From positions 1 through 64,000 of the forward strand of contig NBLN01000002.1 in assembly GCA_002084425.1 (NCBI GenBank): a DNA stretch of 64,000 bases, in the 5' to 3' direction. Positions within the stretch are counted from its first letter, which is position 1. Each line of letters starts with the position of its first letter. The stretch comes from Desulfobacteraceae bacterium 4572_130 (GTDB lineage Bacteria > Desulfobacterota > Desulfobacteria > Desulfobacterales > Desulfobacteraceae). Below the pieces are notes generated by a model. The model did not search any database. It saw only the letters and a program-made list of their open reading frames with translations, and was not told the origin of the DNA. This document shows positions 34,319 to 42,875 of this stretch, piece after piece. Both the position numbers and the translations under genes were made by a program.

Positions 34319-35860
34319 TTAGTATTCACCATTCATTTTTCTATCAAGATTTCTATATTGAACTGCTTCTGCAAGATGTTTACGCATTATTTCAGGTTCA
34401 TTATTTAAATCTGCAATGGTTCTGGCAATTTTTATTATGCGGGTATATGCTCTTGCAGAAAGCCCTAGATTATTCATGGCTTTTTCAAGAATTGATAATG
34501 ATTTTAAATTAAGCTTGCAAAACATTTTAATATGGCGAGATTCCATTTCTGCGTTGGAAAAAATTTTTAATTTATCAAATCTTTTATTTTGAATTTTTCT
34601 TGCAAACTCAACTCTTTTTTTTATTTTAAAGGAAGATTCAGAATTGATATTTTGTGTAAGCTCTTTGTAGGGAACAGAAGGTACTTCAATATGAATATCT
34701 ATTCTATCAAGCAAAGGACCTGATATTTTGGAAGAATATTTTTGAATTTGTGTTTGGGAACAGGAACATTCCTTGGTGGTATCTCCAAAATATCCACAAG
34801 CACAGGGATTCATTGCTCCCACAAGCATGAATGTTGAGGGATAAGTAACTCTATAACCAGCTCGTGATATTGTAACTTTACCATCTTCTATTGGCTGTCT
34901 TAATACTTCTAATACATTTTTCTTAAATTCAGAGAACTCATCTAAAAAAAGAAGACCATTATGGGCAAGACTAACTTCACCAGGTTTTGGTTTGTGTCCT
35001 CCTCCCACAAGCCCTGCATCAGAGATTGTATGATGGGGCGATCTAAAAGGTCTTATTGTGACAAGGGGCATATTTTCTTTAAGAAGTCCTGCAACAGAAT
35101 AAATTTGAGTAGTTTCTAATGCTTCATTAAAATTAAGTTTTGGAAGGATTGTTGGAAGTCTTTTTGCAAGCATTGTTTTCCCAGAACCAGGAGGACCTGT
35201 CATAAGAACATTATGGCTTCCTGCTGCTGCAATTTCCAATGCTCTTTTTGCATGATTTTGTCCAAAAATTTCAGAAAAATCAATGGTGTCATTTTTAGAT
35301 TTTCTAGCTAAAAAAGTTGTAAAATCACTTTTAAATGGTTCTATTTTTTTAAAACCTGTAAAAAAATCAACAACTTGTGATAGGTTTTTTACAGGAAAAA
35401 TTTTGAAATCTTGAATAATAGAAGCTTCAGTTCTGTTTTTTAAAGGAACTATTATTCCTTTAAAGCCATTTTTTTTTGCCCAAATAGCAGCAGGAAGAAT
35501 TCCAGATACAGGTCTTACATTTCCATCAAGGGAAAGTTCGCCCAGGAATAAATATCTTGAAAGTGTATTTTCAGAAATAAGCTTTGACGCTGAAAGAATA
35601 CCAACAGCAACAGGTAAATCAAAGCCAGTACCTTCTTTTTTAATATCAGCTGGAGCTAAATTTACTGTAATTCTATCTGTTGGAAAAGAATATCCAGAAT
35701 TTTTTATGGCAGTTTTTACTCTATCTCTGCTTTCTCTAACTGCAACTTCAGGCAGTCCAACAATATTAAAAGCAGGCAGTCCAAAGGAAATATCCACTTC
35801 TACATCAACAGCATGGGCATTAATTCCAACAACTACGCTGCTTTTAATTTTTGCGAACAA
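34319..35860 (-). CDS. comM: YifB/ComM-family AAA+ ATPase
   Basis: A 513-aa protein with an N-terminal ChlI/Lon-protease-like fold (about 20-145, LPAFNIVGLPEVAVRESRDRVKTAI, FLGELSLDGNVRPVSGILPA), then the Mg-chelatase-type AAA+ core with Walker A GPPGSGKTMLAKRLP, RPFRSPHHTISDAGLVGGG, Walker B FLDEFSEF and sensor GAMNPCACG. A C-terminal helical domain has LSARAYTRIIKIARTIADL. In Vibrio, ComM is a branch-migration helicase for transformation, which would fit dprA at 26972-28117. Function here is inferred from family. Confidence 0.95.
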   Translation of the reverse strand: MFAKIKSSVVVGINAHAVDVEVDISFGLPAFNIVGLPEVAVRESRDRVKTAIKNSGYSFPTDRITVNLAPADIKKEGTGFDLPVAVGILSASKLISENTLSRYLFLGELSLDGNVRPVSGILPAAIWAKKNGFKGIIVPLKNRTEASIIQDFKIFPVKNLSQVVDFFTGFKKIEPFKSDFTTFLARKSKNDTIDFSEIFGQNHAKRALEIAAAGSHNVLMTGPPGSGKTMLAKRLPTILPKLNFNEALETTQIYSVAGLLKENMPLVTIRPFRSPHHTISDAGLVGGGHKPKPGEVSLAHNGLLFLDEFSEFKKNVLEVLRQPIEDGKVTISRAGYRVTYPSTFMLVGAMNPCACGYFGDTTKECSCSQTQIQKYSSKISGPLLDRIDIHIEVPSVPYKELTQNINSESSFKIKKRVEFARKIQNKRFDKLKIFSNAEMESRHIKMFCKLNLKSLSILEKAMNNLGLSARAYTRIIKIARTIADLNNEPEIMRKHLAEAVQYRNLDRKMNGEY

Positions 35861-36023
35861 AATTATTATTCCTAATATGGAGTTTTAAAGGATGCTATTT
35901 ATTTAAAAAATTAATTTTTGATGGGACTATTGTTTTTATATTATGAGTATTTTTTAAATATCAGACAAAGATGATTTTCTCAATTGTTTTGCCTTTTTTT
36001 CTAGGATTGTATATAAAAACCAA

Positions 36024-36896
36024 ATGAAAAAATATTACTTCCAACAAACGCTGGTTGAACCTGTATCATGTTCAGGTATTGGTGTCCATTCAGGAAAAAA
36101 GACCAGTATTATTCTTAAACCTGCACCTGAAAATCATGGTATTAGATTCAGACGAATTGACCTTCCAAGCTCCCCGGATATTAAGGCTCTTTTTAAAAAT
36201 GTAGTTGATACTAATTTTGCAACTGTTCTAAGTGAAAAAGATGCAATAGTTTCTACAATAGAACATCTTATGGCAACATTTACAGGACTTGGTATAGATA
36301 ATGTGCTAGTTGAAATTAATGCCTATGAAATGCCAATTATGGATGGCAGTGCAAAAGAATTTACATCTTTTATTAAAAAAGCAGGTATAAAAAAACAAAG
36401 TGCTTTAAAATGGTATTTTGTTGTAAAAAAATTAATATCCATTCATGAAGGTGATAAATATGTATTAGTAACTCCTTATTCTAGTTTTAAAATAACATGC
36501 TCAATTGAATTTGCTCATGATTTGATTGGCTCTCAAAAAATATCATTTAATCCTGCATTAGATTCTTTTGAAAAAAAAATAAGTCATGCAAGAACATTTG
36601 GTTTTGTGCATGATTGGGAAAATCTTAAAAAAATGGGTCTTGGTAGGGGGGGGAGTCTTGAAAATGCTGTTGTTATTGATAATGGTAAAGTACTTAACAA
36701 AAAAGGTTTGAGATATAAAGATGAATTTATAAGGCATAAGCTTCTTGATTGTCTTGGAGATTTTTCCTTATTAGGAATGCCAATTAAGGGATATATTAGG
36801 ACACACAAATCAGGGCATGCATTAAATCATGCATTTATCAATAAATTTCTAGCAGAAAAAGATTCATGGGAAACTAGACCGATAATTATGGAATAA
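36024..36896 (+). CDS. lpxC: UDP-3-O-acyl-N-acetylglucosamine deacetylase
   Basis: A 290-aa zinc deacetylase for the first committed step of lipid A synthesis. Zinc ligands are the His of STIEHLMATF (about 76-82), and the His and Asp of RHKLLDCLGD (about 238-247). MPIMDGSA, HARTFGF and HKSGHALNHAF are the other standard motifs. It shows that the organism makes LPS, consistent with waaA and msbA later in the window. Length is near normal (about 300). Confidence 0.96.
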   Translation: MKKYYFQQTLVEPVSCSGIGVHSGKKTSIILKPAPENHGIRFRRIDLPSSPDIKALFKNVVDTNFATVLSEKDAIVSTIEHLMATFTGLGIDNVLVEINAYEMPIMDGSAKEFTSFIKKAGIKKQSALKWYFVVKKLISIHEGDKYVLVTPYSSFKITCSIEFAHDLIGSQKISFNPALDSFEKKISHARTFGFVHDWENLKKMGLGRGGSLENAVVIDNGKVLNKKGLRYKDEFIRHKLLDCLGDFSLLGMPIKGYIRTHKSGHALNHAFINKFLAEKDSWETRPIIME

Positions 36897-36948
36897 TAAT
36901 TTATCATGGTCTTATAATAAAGTTTTTTTATCTAATATATATATTAAA

Positions 36949-36976
36949 AATTTTGATTTTTTATGAGTTTATGAAT
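36949..36976 (+). repeat. Short dispersed repeat (degenerate)
   Basis: AAAATTTTGATTTTTTATGAGTTTATGA, a variant of 26938-26968, again directly upstream of a start codon. Confidence 0.4.
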
Positions 36977-36978
36977 TT

Positions 36979-37563
36979 ATGATTTTTTTTCCTAAAAATT
37001 TATTTTTTAATATAATTTTTCTTTTTATATTATTCTACACCACTTTATTTCCTGCAAAAACAATTGCATCTCAACAAGCTTTTTTCAAAAATATTATAAT
37101 TACAAATACTAAAAAAGATTTAATTTCATACTTTGATGTTAAAGAAGCATTTGCAAAGGAAATTGAACAAGCAGTTTTAAATGGGGTGCCAACAACTTTT
37201 TCTTTTTTTATCAATGTATATAAAGTAAGAACTGCCTGGTTTGATAAAAAAATATCAGAATTTAAAATTACATCTACTCTTAAATATAATAATCTTAAAA
37301 AAGAATTTATAATATATAGAAGTTGGAAAACAGACAAACCATCCATTGTTAAATCCTTTGGCCAGGCAAAGAAAATGATGGTCCAAATAAATAATTTTAA
37401 AACTGTATCCTTGGCAAGTCTTAAAAAAGGAGAAAAATATCAGATTAGAGTTAAAGCTGAGTTAGATAAAGTTACTCTTCCTTTGTACCTTCATTATATT
37501 TTCTTTTTTGTATCTTTATGGGATTTTGAAACTAACTGGCATACAATAGATTTTATTTATTAA
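36979..37563 (+). CDS. DUF4390 domain exported protein
   Basis: A 194-aa protein with an N-terminal hydrophobic signal (about 8-28). The remaining beta-rich region has FDVKEAFAKEIEQAVLNGVPTTFSFFINVYKVRTAWFDKKI and LHYIFFFVSLWDFETNWHTIDFIY, which I recognise as DUF4390. Genes of this family are often found directly before ntrY-like kinases in deltaproteobacteria, as here, so it may be the periplasmic input for the NtrY sensor. That role is inferred from context. A 240-bp spacer with repeat copy D separates it from ntrY. Confidence 0.8.
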   Translation: MIFFPKNLFFNIIFLFILFYTTLFPAKTIASQQAFFKNIIITNTKKDLISYFDVKEAFAKEIEQAVLNGVPTTFSFFINVYKVRTAWFDKKISEFKITSTLKYNNLKKEFIIYRSWKTDKPSIVKSFGQAKKMMVQINNFKTVSLASLKKGEKYQIRVKAELDKVTLPLYLHYIFFFVSLWDFETNWHTIDFIY

Positions 37564-37672
37564 AAATAAAGGCTTCCTCTTTTGTCTAAATTTTAGGTTC
37601 AAAGTATTACAATACGACTTCACTATGAAATTTAAACAAAACAAAAGGATTGTGCAAAGCTCTAACTTTAGT

Positions 37673-37767
37673 AACTGTCATAAGGTAGATCTGGTTTTTA
37701 ATTCTTGGTTTACTTCACAACAAAACATGAAAAGAATATTAAGTAATTATAAGTTTTTTCATATAAA
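37673..37767 (+). repeat. Dispersed 95-bp intergenic repeat, copy D
   Basis: Plus-oriented copy between the DUF4390 gene and ntrY. It contains GGTAGATCTGGTTTTTAATTC and the ATATTAAGTAATTATAAG core. Confidence 0.75.
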
Positions 37768-37803
37768 TTTATCAATTGTAAATGTCTGATTGCCTTTATA
37801 ATA

Positions 37804-40047
37804 ATGCTTAAAAAAATAAAAAAAATTAATCCTTTTCAATTTAAAGTAACAGGAATTAAAAAAGATAGTTTTTATGTTCTTGCTATTCTTATTGCAGTAG
37901 GTTTTTTAACTTTTCTAGAAACTAGAATAACAAGTCTTAAATTAAATTTTCTTGGAACAAATTTTCCTATTTTAAACGCTGTATTGATGTTTATACTTAT
38001 CAATACAAACCTTCTTTTATTACTTGCCTTAATACTTTTTGTGTTTCGTAATTTTGCAAAACTTTATTATGAGAAAAAAAGTAGAATTCTGGGATCAAAA
38101 CTGAAAACACGGCTTGTTGGAGCCTTTGTTATACTGTCTATTGTGCCAACAAGTGTTCTTTTTTTTTTTTCAATCCAGTTTATTTCCACAAGCATTGGAT
38201 TCTGGTTTAATGCACCTGTAGAGCAGGCTTTAAATAATTCACTTACTGTGGGACGCGAATTATATGAGTATATTGAGGACACCAATCTTTTTTTTGCAAA
38301 AAGAGCTGCATCTCAAATCCATTCAAGAAAACTTTTAAATCCAGAAAAAAATAAAGAATTAACTCGCTATATAGAGGTTGTGCAAAGGGCATTTAATCTC
38401 CATGCTGTTGAGGTATACACTCCTGGTGCGAAACGCTTTACTTTGTCCCTTGCAAGGGAATTGAATAATAGTTATTTTGGAATTTTGGCAAGTGATGATT
38501 TTATAAAAATACCAGAACATAAAAATATAAAAACAATTTGTAAAATTATTCAGGCTGGAGAATCCATCAGGACTATTGCAACCATTCCTTTTGGATCAAA
38601 ACCAGGAAAGGCTCAGGCATTTTTAGTAATAACTGTTTTAATACCCCATGATTTATCTCTTAATCTTGCATCAATTTCTAAGGGTTTTGAAGAATATCAG
38701 CAGCTTAAAATGATTAAAAGACCAATTCAAATATCAACCTATATTGCTCTTTTTATAGTGGCACTTTTAGTTTTATTTTGTGCTGTTTGGTTTGGATTTT
38801 ATCTGGCACAAACAATAACTATCCCTATTACAAAATTTGCAGAAGGTACAAAAAAAGTTAGTGATGGTGATTTAAATTATAAAATAGATTTTAAAGCTGA
38901 TGATGAAATTGGAACTCTTATAGATTCATTTAATTCCATGACACAAAAACTTGCAACTGGCAGAAAAGAATTGGATTTGTCTGAAAAAATATTGAAACAG
39001 CAAAATCAGGAAATTGAAAAAAGCAGGCAATACATGGAAATAATACTTAGAAACATATCAGCAGGAGTAATTTCTCTGGATCAGACAGGCATTGTTACAA
39101 CAATTAATAAAGCAGCTGAAACTATGCTTAATATAAAAAAAAAAGATATACTTAATTATAATTACAAAACCATGCTTAAAAAAAATTATCTTAATATTCC
39201 AGAAGAGATTAATGAAAAAATTTTTCTTGCTTCAGGCAATGATGAGTTCCCACTTGCTCTGACAATAAATGGAACTCCGAAACATTTTGCAGTTTATTTT
39301 AATGTTTTAAAAAGTGATGTAGGAGAAATTATAGGCTCTGTTATGGTTTTTAATGATTTAACAGAACTTGAGAAAGCACAACGAATGGCTGCCTGGCGGG
39401 AAGTTGCTAAAAGAATAGCACATGAGGTAAAAAATCCACTTACTCCAATAAAACTTTCTGCCCAGCGTTTAAATAAAAAATATTCAAGACAGATTAATGA
39501 AAAAATTTTTGATACATGCACACAGGCAATAGTTAAACACGTAGATATTATTAGAAATCTTGTAAATGGATTTTCAACTTTTGCGAAATTTCCAGACAAA
39601 ACAATTGTTCCATGCAGAATTGAGAATATTATTAAAGAAGTTCTTCTTGTTTATAAACAAGAAAGAGAAGAATTAATAATAGAAACAAAATGTGAAGAAA
39701 ATATTCCAGGTCTTTATCTTGATCAACAGCAGATGAAGCAAGCATTTATTAATCTTTTTGATAATGCAGTGGCAGCAGTTGATAAAAATGGAAAAATTTT
39801 GATTGATATATCTTTTGATCAAATTTTAAAAATCGTTAGAATAGAAATTGCAGATAATGGTAAGGGAATATCTGATAAAGAAAAAACAAGGTTGTTTGAA
39901 CCTTATTTTTCAACTAAACAATCTGGTATGGGACTTGGGCTTGCAATTGTCAACTCAATTATTACAGATCATCAAGGAAGAATAAGAGTTATGGATAATA
40001 AGCCAAGTGGAGCGAAATTTATAATTGAGTTTCCTGTGACATCATAA
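37804..40047 (+). CDS. ntrY: NtrY-like sensor histidine kinase
   Basis: A 747-aa membrane kinase. Four membrane segments lie at about 20-36, 58-80, 103-125 and 313-338, with a periplasmic region between the last two. HAMP (about 338-390, IPITKFAEGTKKVSDGDL), PAS (about 410-510, ILRNISAGVISLDQTG), HisKA with RIAHEVKNPLTPIKLSAQRL (phospho-His near 540) and HATPase_c (DNAVAAV, DNGKGI, GMGLGLAIV) follow in order. It should phosphorylate the NtrX-like regulator encoded next, 284 bp downstream. The signal is unknown; NtrYX pairs respond to nitrogen or redox state in other proteobacteria. Confidence 0.93.
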   Translation: MLKKIKKINPFQFKVTGIKKDSFYVLAILIAVGFLTFLETRITSLKLNFLGTNFPILNAVLMFILINTNLLLLLALILFVFRNFAKLYYEKKSRILGSKLKTRLVGAFVILSIVPTSVLFFFSIQFISTSIGFWFNAPVEQALNNSLTVGRELYEYIEDTNLFFAKRAASQIHSRKLLNPEKNKELTRYIEVVQRAFNLHAVEVYTPGAKRFTLSLARELNNSYFGILASDDFIKIPEHKNIKTICKIIQAGESIRTIATIPFGSKPGKAQAFLVITVLIPHDLSLNLASISKGFEEYQQLKMIKRPIQISTYIALFIVALLVLFCAVWFGFYLAQTITIPITKFAEGTKKVSDGDLNYKIDFKADDEIGTLIDSFNSMTQKLATGRKELDLSEKILKQQNQEIEKSRQYMEIILRNISAGVISLDQTGIVTTINKAAETMLNIKKKDILNYNYKTMLKKNYLNIPEEINEKIFLASGNDEFPLALTINGTPKHFAVYFNVLKSDVGEIIGSVMVFNDLTELEKAQRMAAWREVAKRIAHEVKNPLTPIKLSAQRLNKKYSRQINEKIFDTCTQAIVKHVDIIRNLVNGFSTFAKFPDKTIVPCRIENIIKEVLLVYKQEREELIIETKCEENIPGLYLDQQQMKQAFINLFDNAVAAVDKNGKILIDISFDQILKIVRIEIADNGKGISDKEKTRLFEPYFSTKQSGMGLGLAIVNSIITDHQGRIRVMDNKPSGAKFIIEFPVTS

Positions 40048-40104
40048 AAAACTAGAAATAAATTTTAAGAAAAACATAGGGTGTTCTATGAAGATTTTTA
40101 AAAT

Positions 40105-40198
40105 AACTGCCATAAGGCAGATCTGGTTTTTAATTCCTGGTTTGCCTTACAGCGAAACATGAAAGAATATTAATTAGTTATAAGTTCTTTTATATAAA
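40105..40198 (+). repeat. Dispersed 95-bp intergenic repeat, copy E (near consensus)
   Basis: Plus-oriented. AACTGCCATAAGGCAGATCT forms the perfect CTGCC-ATAA-GGCAG hairpin. It lies between the kinase and its response regulator. Confidence 0.85.
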
Positions 40199-40331
40199 GA
40201 TGATCTGGAATGAGTTAGTTTTTAAATTGTTTTTCATTTATTATATTAGTAATTTTTTGTCTGTTTGGCAATTGCTAGTATCAAAGCTATTATATAGAAG
40301 GCTGATGCCATAAATAAAAAGGTGAAAATAT

Positions 40332-41684
40332 ATGTATCCAACAGTATTAATAGTTGATGATGAAAAATCAATAATTGAATCTTTGGAAGGCATTTTATCT
40401 GATGATGGGTTTGAAGTATTACACGCATTTAATGGATATGAGGCAATGAAAAAGATTGAAGCAGAATCTCCTGATATTGTTCTTTTAGACATTTGGATGC
40501 CTGGAATGGATGGTATTGAAACACTAAAAGAAATTAAAAAAAATTTTCCAAGTATTCCTGTTGTTATGATTACAGGACATGGAACTATTGAATCAGCAGT
40601 TGAGGCAACAAAATCAGGTGCATTTGATTTTCTTGAAAAACCACTTTCAATAAATAGAATTATGGTAACAATTAATAATGCTTTAAATTTTAGACGCCTT
40701 AAAGAGCAAAATAAATATTTAAGAAAGAAAAATATTGAAAAATATTCTATAAGTGGTTCCAGTCAGGCTGTTAAGGAACTAAACAAACAAATAATAAAAG
40801 CTGCTCCAACTGATGCAAGTATTCTTATTTCAGGTGAAAATGGTACTGGAAAAGAACTTATTGCTAAAACTATTCATCAGTTTAGTTTTAGAGCTGAAGA
40901 ACCTTTTATTATTGTTAATTGTGCTGCAATTTCTGGAGAAAGTATAGAAAGTGAACTTTTTGGTCATGAAAAAGGTGCTTTTCCCAGAGCTTCTGCTAAG
41001 AATAAAGGAAAATTTGAACTTGCATCAAAAGGCACATTGTTTTTGGATGAAATAGGAGATATGAATCTTGAAACCCAGTCAAAAATTTTGCGTGCCCTTG
41101 AAACAAAAACATTTCAAAGAATTGGTGGAGGGCGCATTTTACAAGTAGATGTAAGAATAATAGCTGCTACAAATAAAGATATAGAACAGGAGATAAATAA
41201 TGGAAATTTTAGAAAAGATCTTTTTTATCGGCTTAATGTAATACCTATAAAAATGCCTTCCTTAAAAAAAAGAAAAGAAGATATTCCTATACTTGTAGAA
41301 AGTTTTCTTGCAGCATGTTCTAAAAAGACAAAAAACATACAAAAGGAAATTGAGAAAGATGCGTTAAAGCTTCTTATGAATTACGATTGGCAGGGGAATA
41401 TTAGAGAGCTTAAAAATCTTATTGAAAGACTTTCCATAATGGTAAAGGAAGATACTCTTAAAAGAGAACATATCCCATATCCTTATGATTCTGCAAAAAA
41501 TAATATATTTGGTCATAAAGAAAATTATCTATTTTCTCTTGAAAATTTTAATAAGGCCAAAATAGAATTTGAAAAGGAATTTCTAAGAAATAAGGTAAAA
41601 CAAGAAAATGGAAATGTTGATATAGCAGCTGAAAAAATTGGGATTGTTCCATCTTATATTTCAGAGATACTTAAAGAATCATAA
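40332..41684 (+). CDS. ntrX: NtrX-like response regulator with altered GAFTGA loop
   Basis: A 450-aa AAA+ response regulator. The receiver domain (1-120) has the phospho-Asp at about 53 (LLDIWMPGMDG). The AAA+ core has Walker A GENGTGKE (168-175), Walker B TLFLDEIGDM, and RKDLFYRLNVIPI. A short Fis-type helix-turn-helix (about 425-450, VDIAAEKIGIVPSYISEIL) ends the protein. The sigma-54 contact loop, normally GAFTGA, reads GAFPRA (215-220, bases 40974-40991). Activators lacking GAFTGA often do not work with sigma-54, so this may be a sigma-70-type or repressor NtrX. The gene ends one base before rsmD. Confidence 0.92.
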   Translation: MYPTVLIVDDEKSIIESLEGILSDDGFEVLHAFNGYEAMKKIEAESPDIVLLDIWMPGMDGIETLKEIKKNFPSIPVVMITGHGTIESAVEATKSGAFDFLEKPLSINRIMVTINNALNFRRLKEQNKYLRKKNIEKYSISGSSQAVKELNKQIIKAAPTDASILISGENGTGKELIAKTIHQFSFRAEEPFIIVNCAAISGESIESELFGHEKGAFPRASAKNKGKFELASKGTLFLDEIGDMNLETQSKILRALETKTFQRIGGGRILQVDVRIIAATNKDIEQEINNGNFRKDLFYRLNVIPIKMPSLKKRKEDIPILVESFLAACSKKTKNIQKEIEKDALKLLMNYDWQGNIRELKNLIERLSIMVKEDTLKREHIPYPYDSAKNNIFGHKENYLFSLENFNKAKIEFEKEFLRNKVKQENGNVDIAAEKIGIVPSYISEILKES

Positions 41685-41685
41685 A

Positions 41686-42255
41686 ATGAGAATAATAAGA
41701 GGCAGTTGCAAGGGCAGAAAACTTGTACCATTTTCTGGGAAAAATATTAGACCTACAACGGATCGGGTTAGAGAGGCTGTTTTTAATATTATTGAGCCTG
41801 GAATAAAAAAAGCCCATGTTCTTGATCTTTTTGCAGGTACAGGAGCAAATGGAATTGAGGCATTAAGCCGCGGTGCAGAAAATGCTGTTTTTATTGATAT
41901 ATCTGACAAATCTTGCGCTCTTATAAAAAAAAATATTCAAGTTTGTAAAATCAAAAAAAATACTTTGATTTTCTGCCATAATATAAATAAAAGTATTATT
42001 CCTGAATATATAAAAAATAGAAAATTTGATTTGGTCTTTATTGATCCTCCCTATGGCACAGGATTTTTAAAAAAGATTTTAAAAGATTTGTGTTTTATTA
42101 AAATACTTAAACATAATGCTCTTATAATTGCAGAGCATTCTATAAAGGAAGATATTTCTGGGAAAATGCCAGGGTTTGATATTTATGATCAAAGAAAATA
42201 CGGAAAGACTTTGATTTCTTTTTTAACAAAAACAATTTCTATGAAAGTTCTATGA
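41686..42255 (+). CDS. rsmD: 16S rRNA (guanine966-N2)-methyltransferase RsmD
   Basis: A 189-aa class I SAM methyltransferase. I chose the ATG one base after the ntrX stop, because MRIIRGSCKGRKL is the normal RsmD beginning; an upstream in-frame TTG at 41638 would add an unrelated tail. It has the SAM-binding LDLFAGTGANGIEALSRGA and the catalytic DPPY. The last residues and the stop codon fall inside repeat copy F, so the C-terminus may have been redefined by that repeat. coaD follows, a frequent pairing. Confidence 0.93.
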   Translation: MRIIRGSCKGRKLVPFSGKNIRPTTDRVREAVFNIIEPGIKKAHVLDLFAGTGANGIEALSRGAENAVFIDISDKSCALIKKNIQVCKIKKNTLIFCHNINKSIIPEYIKNRKFDLVFIDPPYGTGFLKKILKDLCFIKILKHNALIIAEHSIKEDISGKMPGFDIYDQRKYGKTLISFLTKTISMKVL

Positions 42256-42340
42256 AAGAACTTATAATTACTTAATATTCTTTTATGTTTTGTTATAAGA
42301 CAAACCAAGAATTAAAAATTAGATCTGCCTTATGGCAGTT
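42250..42340 (-). repeat. Dispersed 95-bp intergenic repeat, copy F
   Basis: Minus-oriented copy overlapping the rsmD stop codon. Its hairpin end CTGCCTTATGGCAG is 19 bp before the coaD start. Confidence 0.8.
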
Positions 42341-42358
42341 AAAAAGGAGACACAAGTA

Positions 42359-42741
42359 ATGGGAAAAGAAATAAGAACAGCAATTTATCCCGGTTCTTTT
42401 GATCCTTTTACGAGATGATTAAAGCAACTTTTAAACATAAGAAAAAAATTTGCGTTGAGTCCTTTGATGGTTTACTTGTTGACTATGCAAAACAAAAAAA
42501 TGCAGTTGCAATAATCAGAGGTATGAGGGCAATTTCTGATTTTGAAAATGAATTTCAAATGGCTCTTATGAATCGTCGTCTTAATAGAGAAGTACAAACT
42601 ATATTTTTTATGACAGGTTTGAGATGGATATTTACAAGTTCATCTATTATTAAAGAAGCGGCAGAGTTTGGTGGGGACATAACAGGGATGGTGCCAGATA
42701 TTGTTAAGCGTAAATTAGGTGAAAAATTTTCTGTTTCATAA
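42359..42741 (+). pseudogene. coaD: Phosphopantetheine adenylyltransferase (CoaD), broken by an internal deletion
   Basis: The coenzyme A pathway enzyme CoaD. An ATG at 42359, with AAGGAG 9 nt upstream, begins MGKEIRTAIYPGSFDPFT and then hits TGA at 42416-42418. From 42415 another frame continues with MIKATF, AIIRGMRAISDFENEFQMALMNRRL, FTSSSIIKEAAEFGGD and the normal C-terminus. Relative to E. coli CoaD, about 36-37 residues are missing between DPFT and the E-M-I-K segment, including the NGH nucleotidyl-transfer motif (His18 region). The gene cannot make active enzyme as written. CoaD is normally essential, so either another copy exists or this is an artefact. Confidence 0.88.
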
Positions 42742-42751
42742 ACAAGATTTT

Positions 42752-42842
42752 GTATGAAAGAACTTATAACTACTTAATATTTTTTCATGTTTTGTTCTGA
42801 AGCAAATTAGAAGTTAAAAATTAGATCTGCCTTATGGCAGTT
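42752..42842 (-). repeat. Dispersed 95-bp intergenic repeat, copy G
   Basis: Minus-oriented, with the intact CTGCC-TTAT-GGCAG hairpin, between coaD and degP. It is a near neighbour of copy F, so the broken coaD is flanked on both sides by same-orientation repeats. Confidence 0.8.
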
Positions 42843-42875
42843 ATTGGATTTTTATAATTATAAGAGGTTTTTAAC

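Noticed and set aside
41638-41685. TTG start at 41638 for rsmD, or a frameshift at the ntrX C-terminus
   Set aside because: MRIIRGSCKGRKL at 41686 is the normal RsmD start, and the ntrX frame already ends in a sensible helix-turn-helix.
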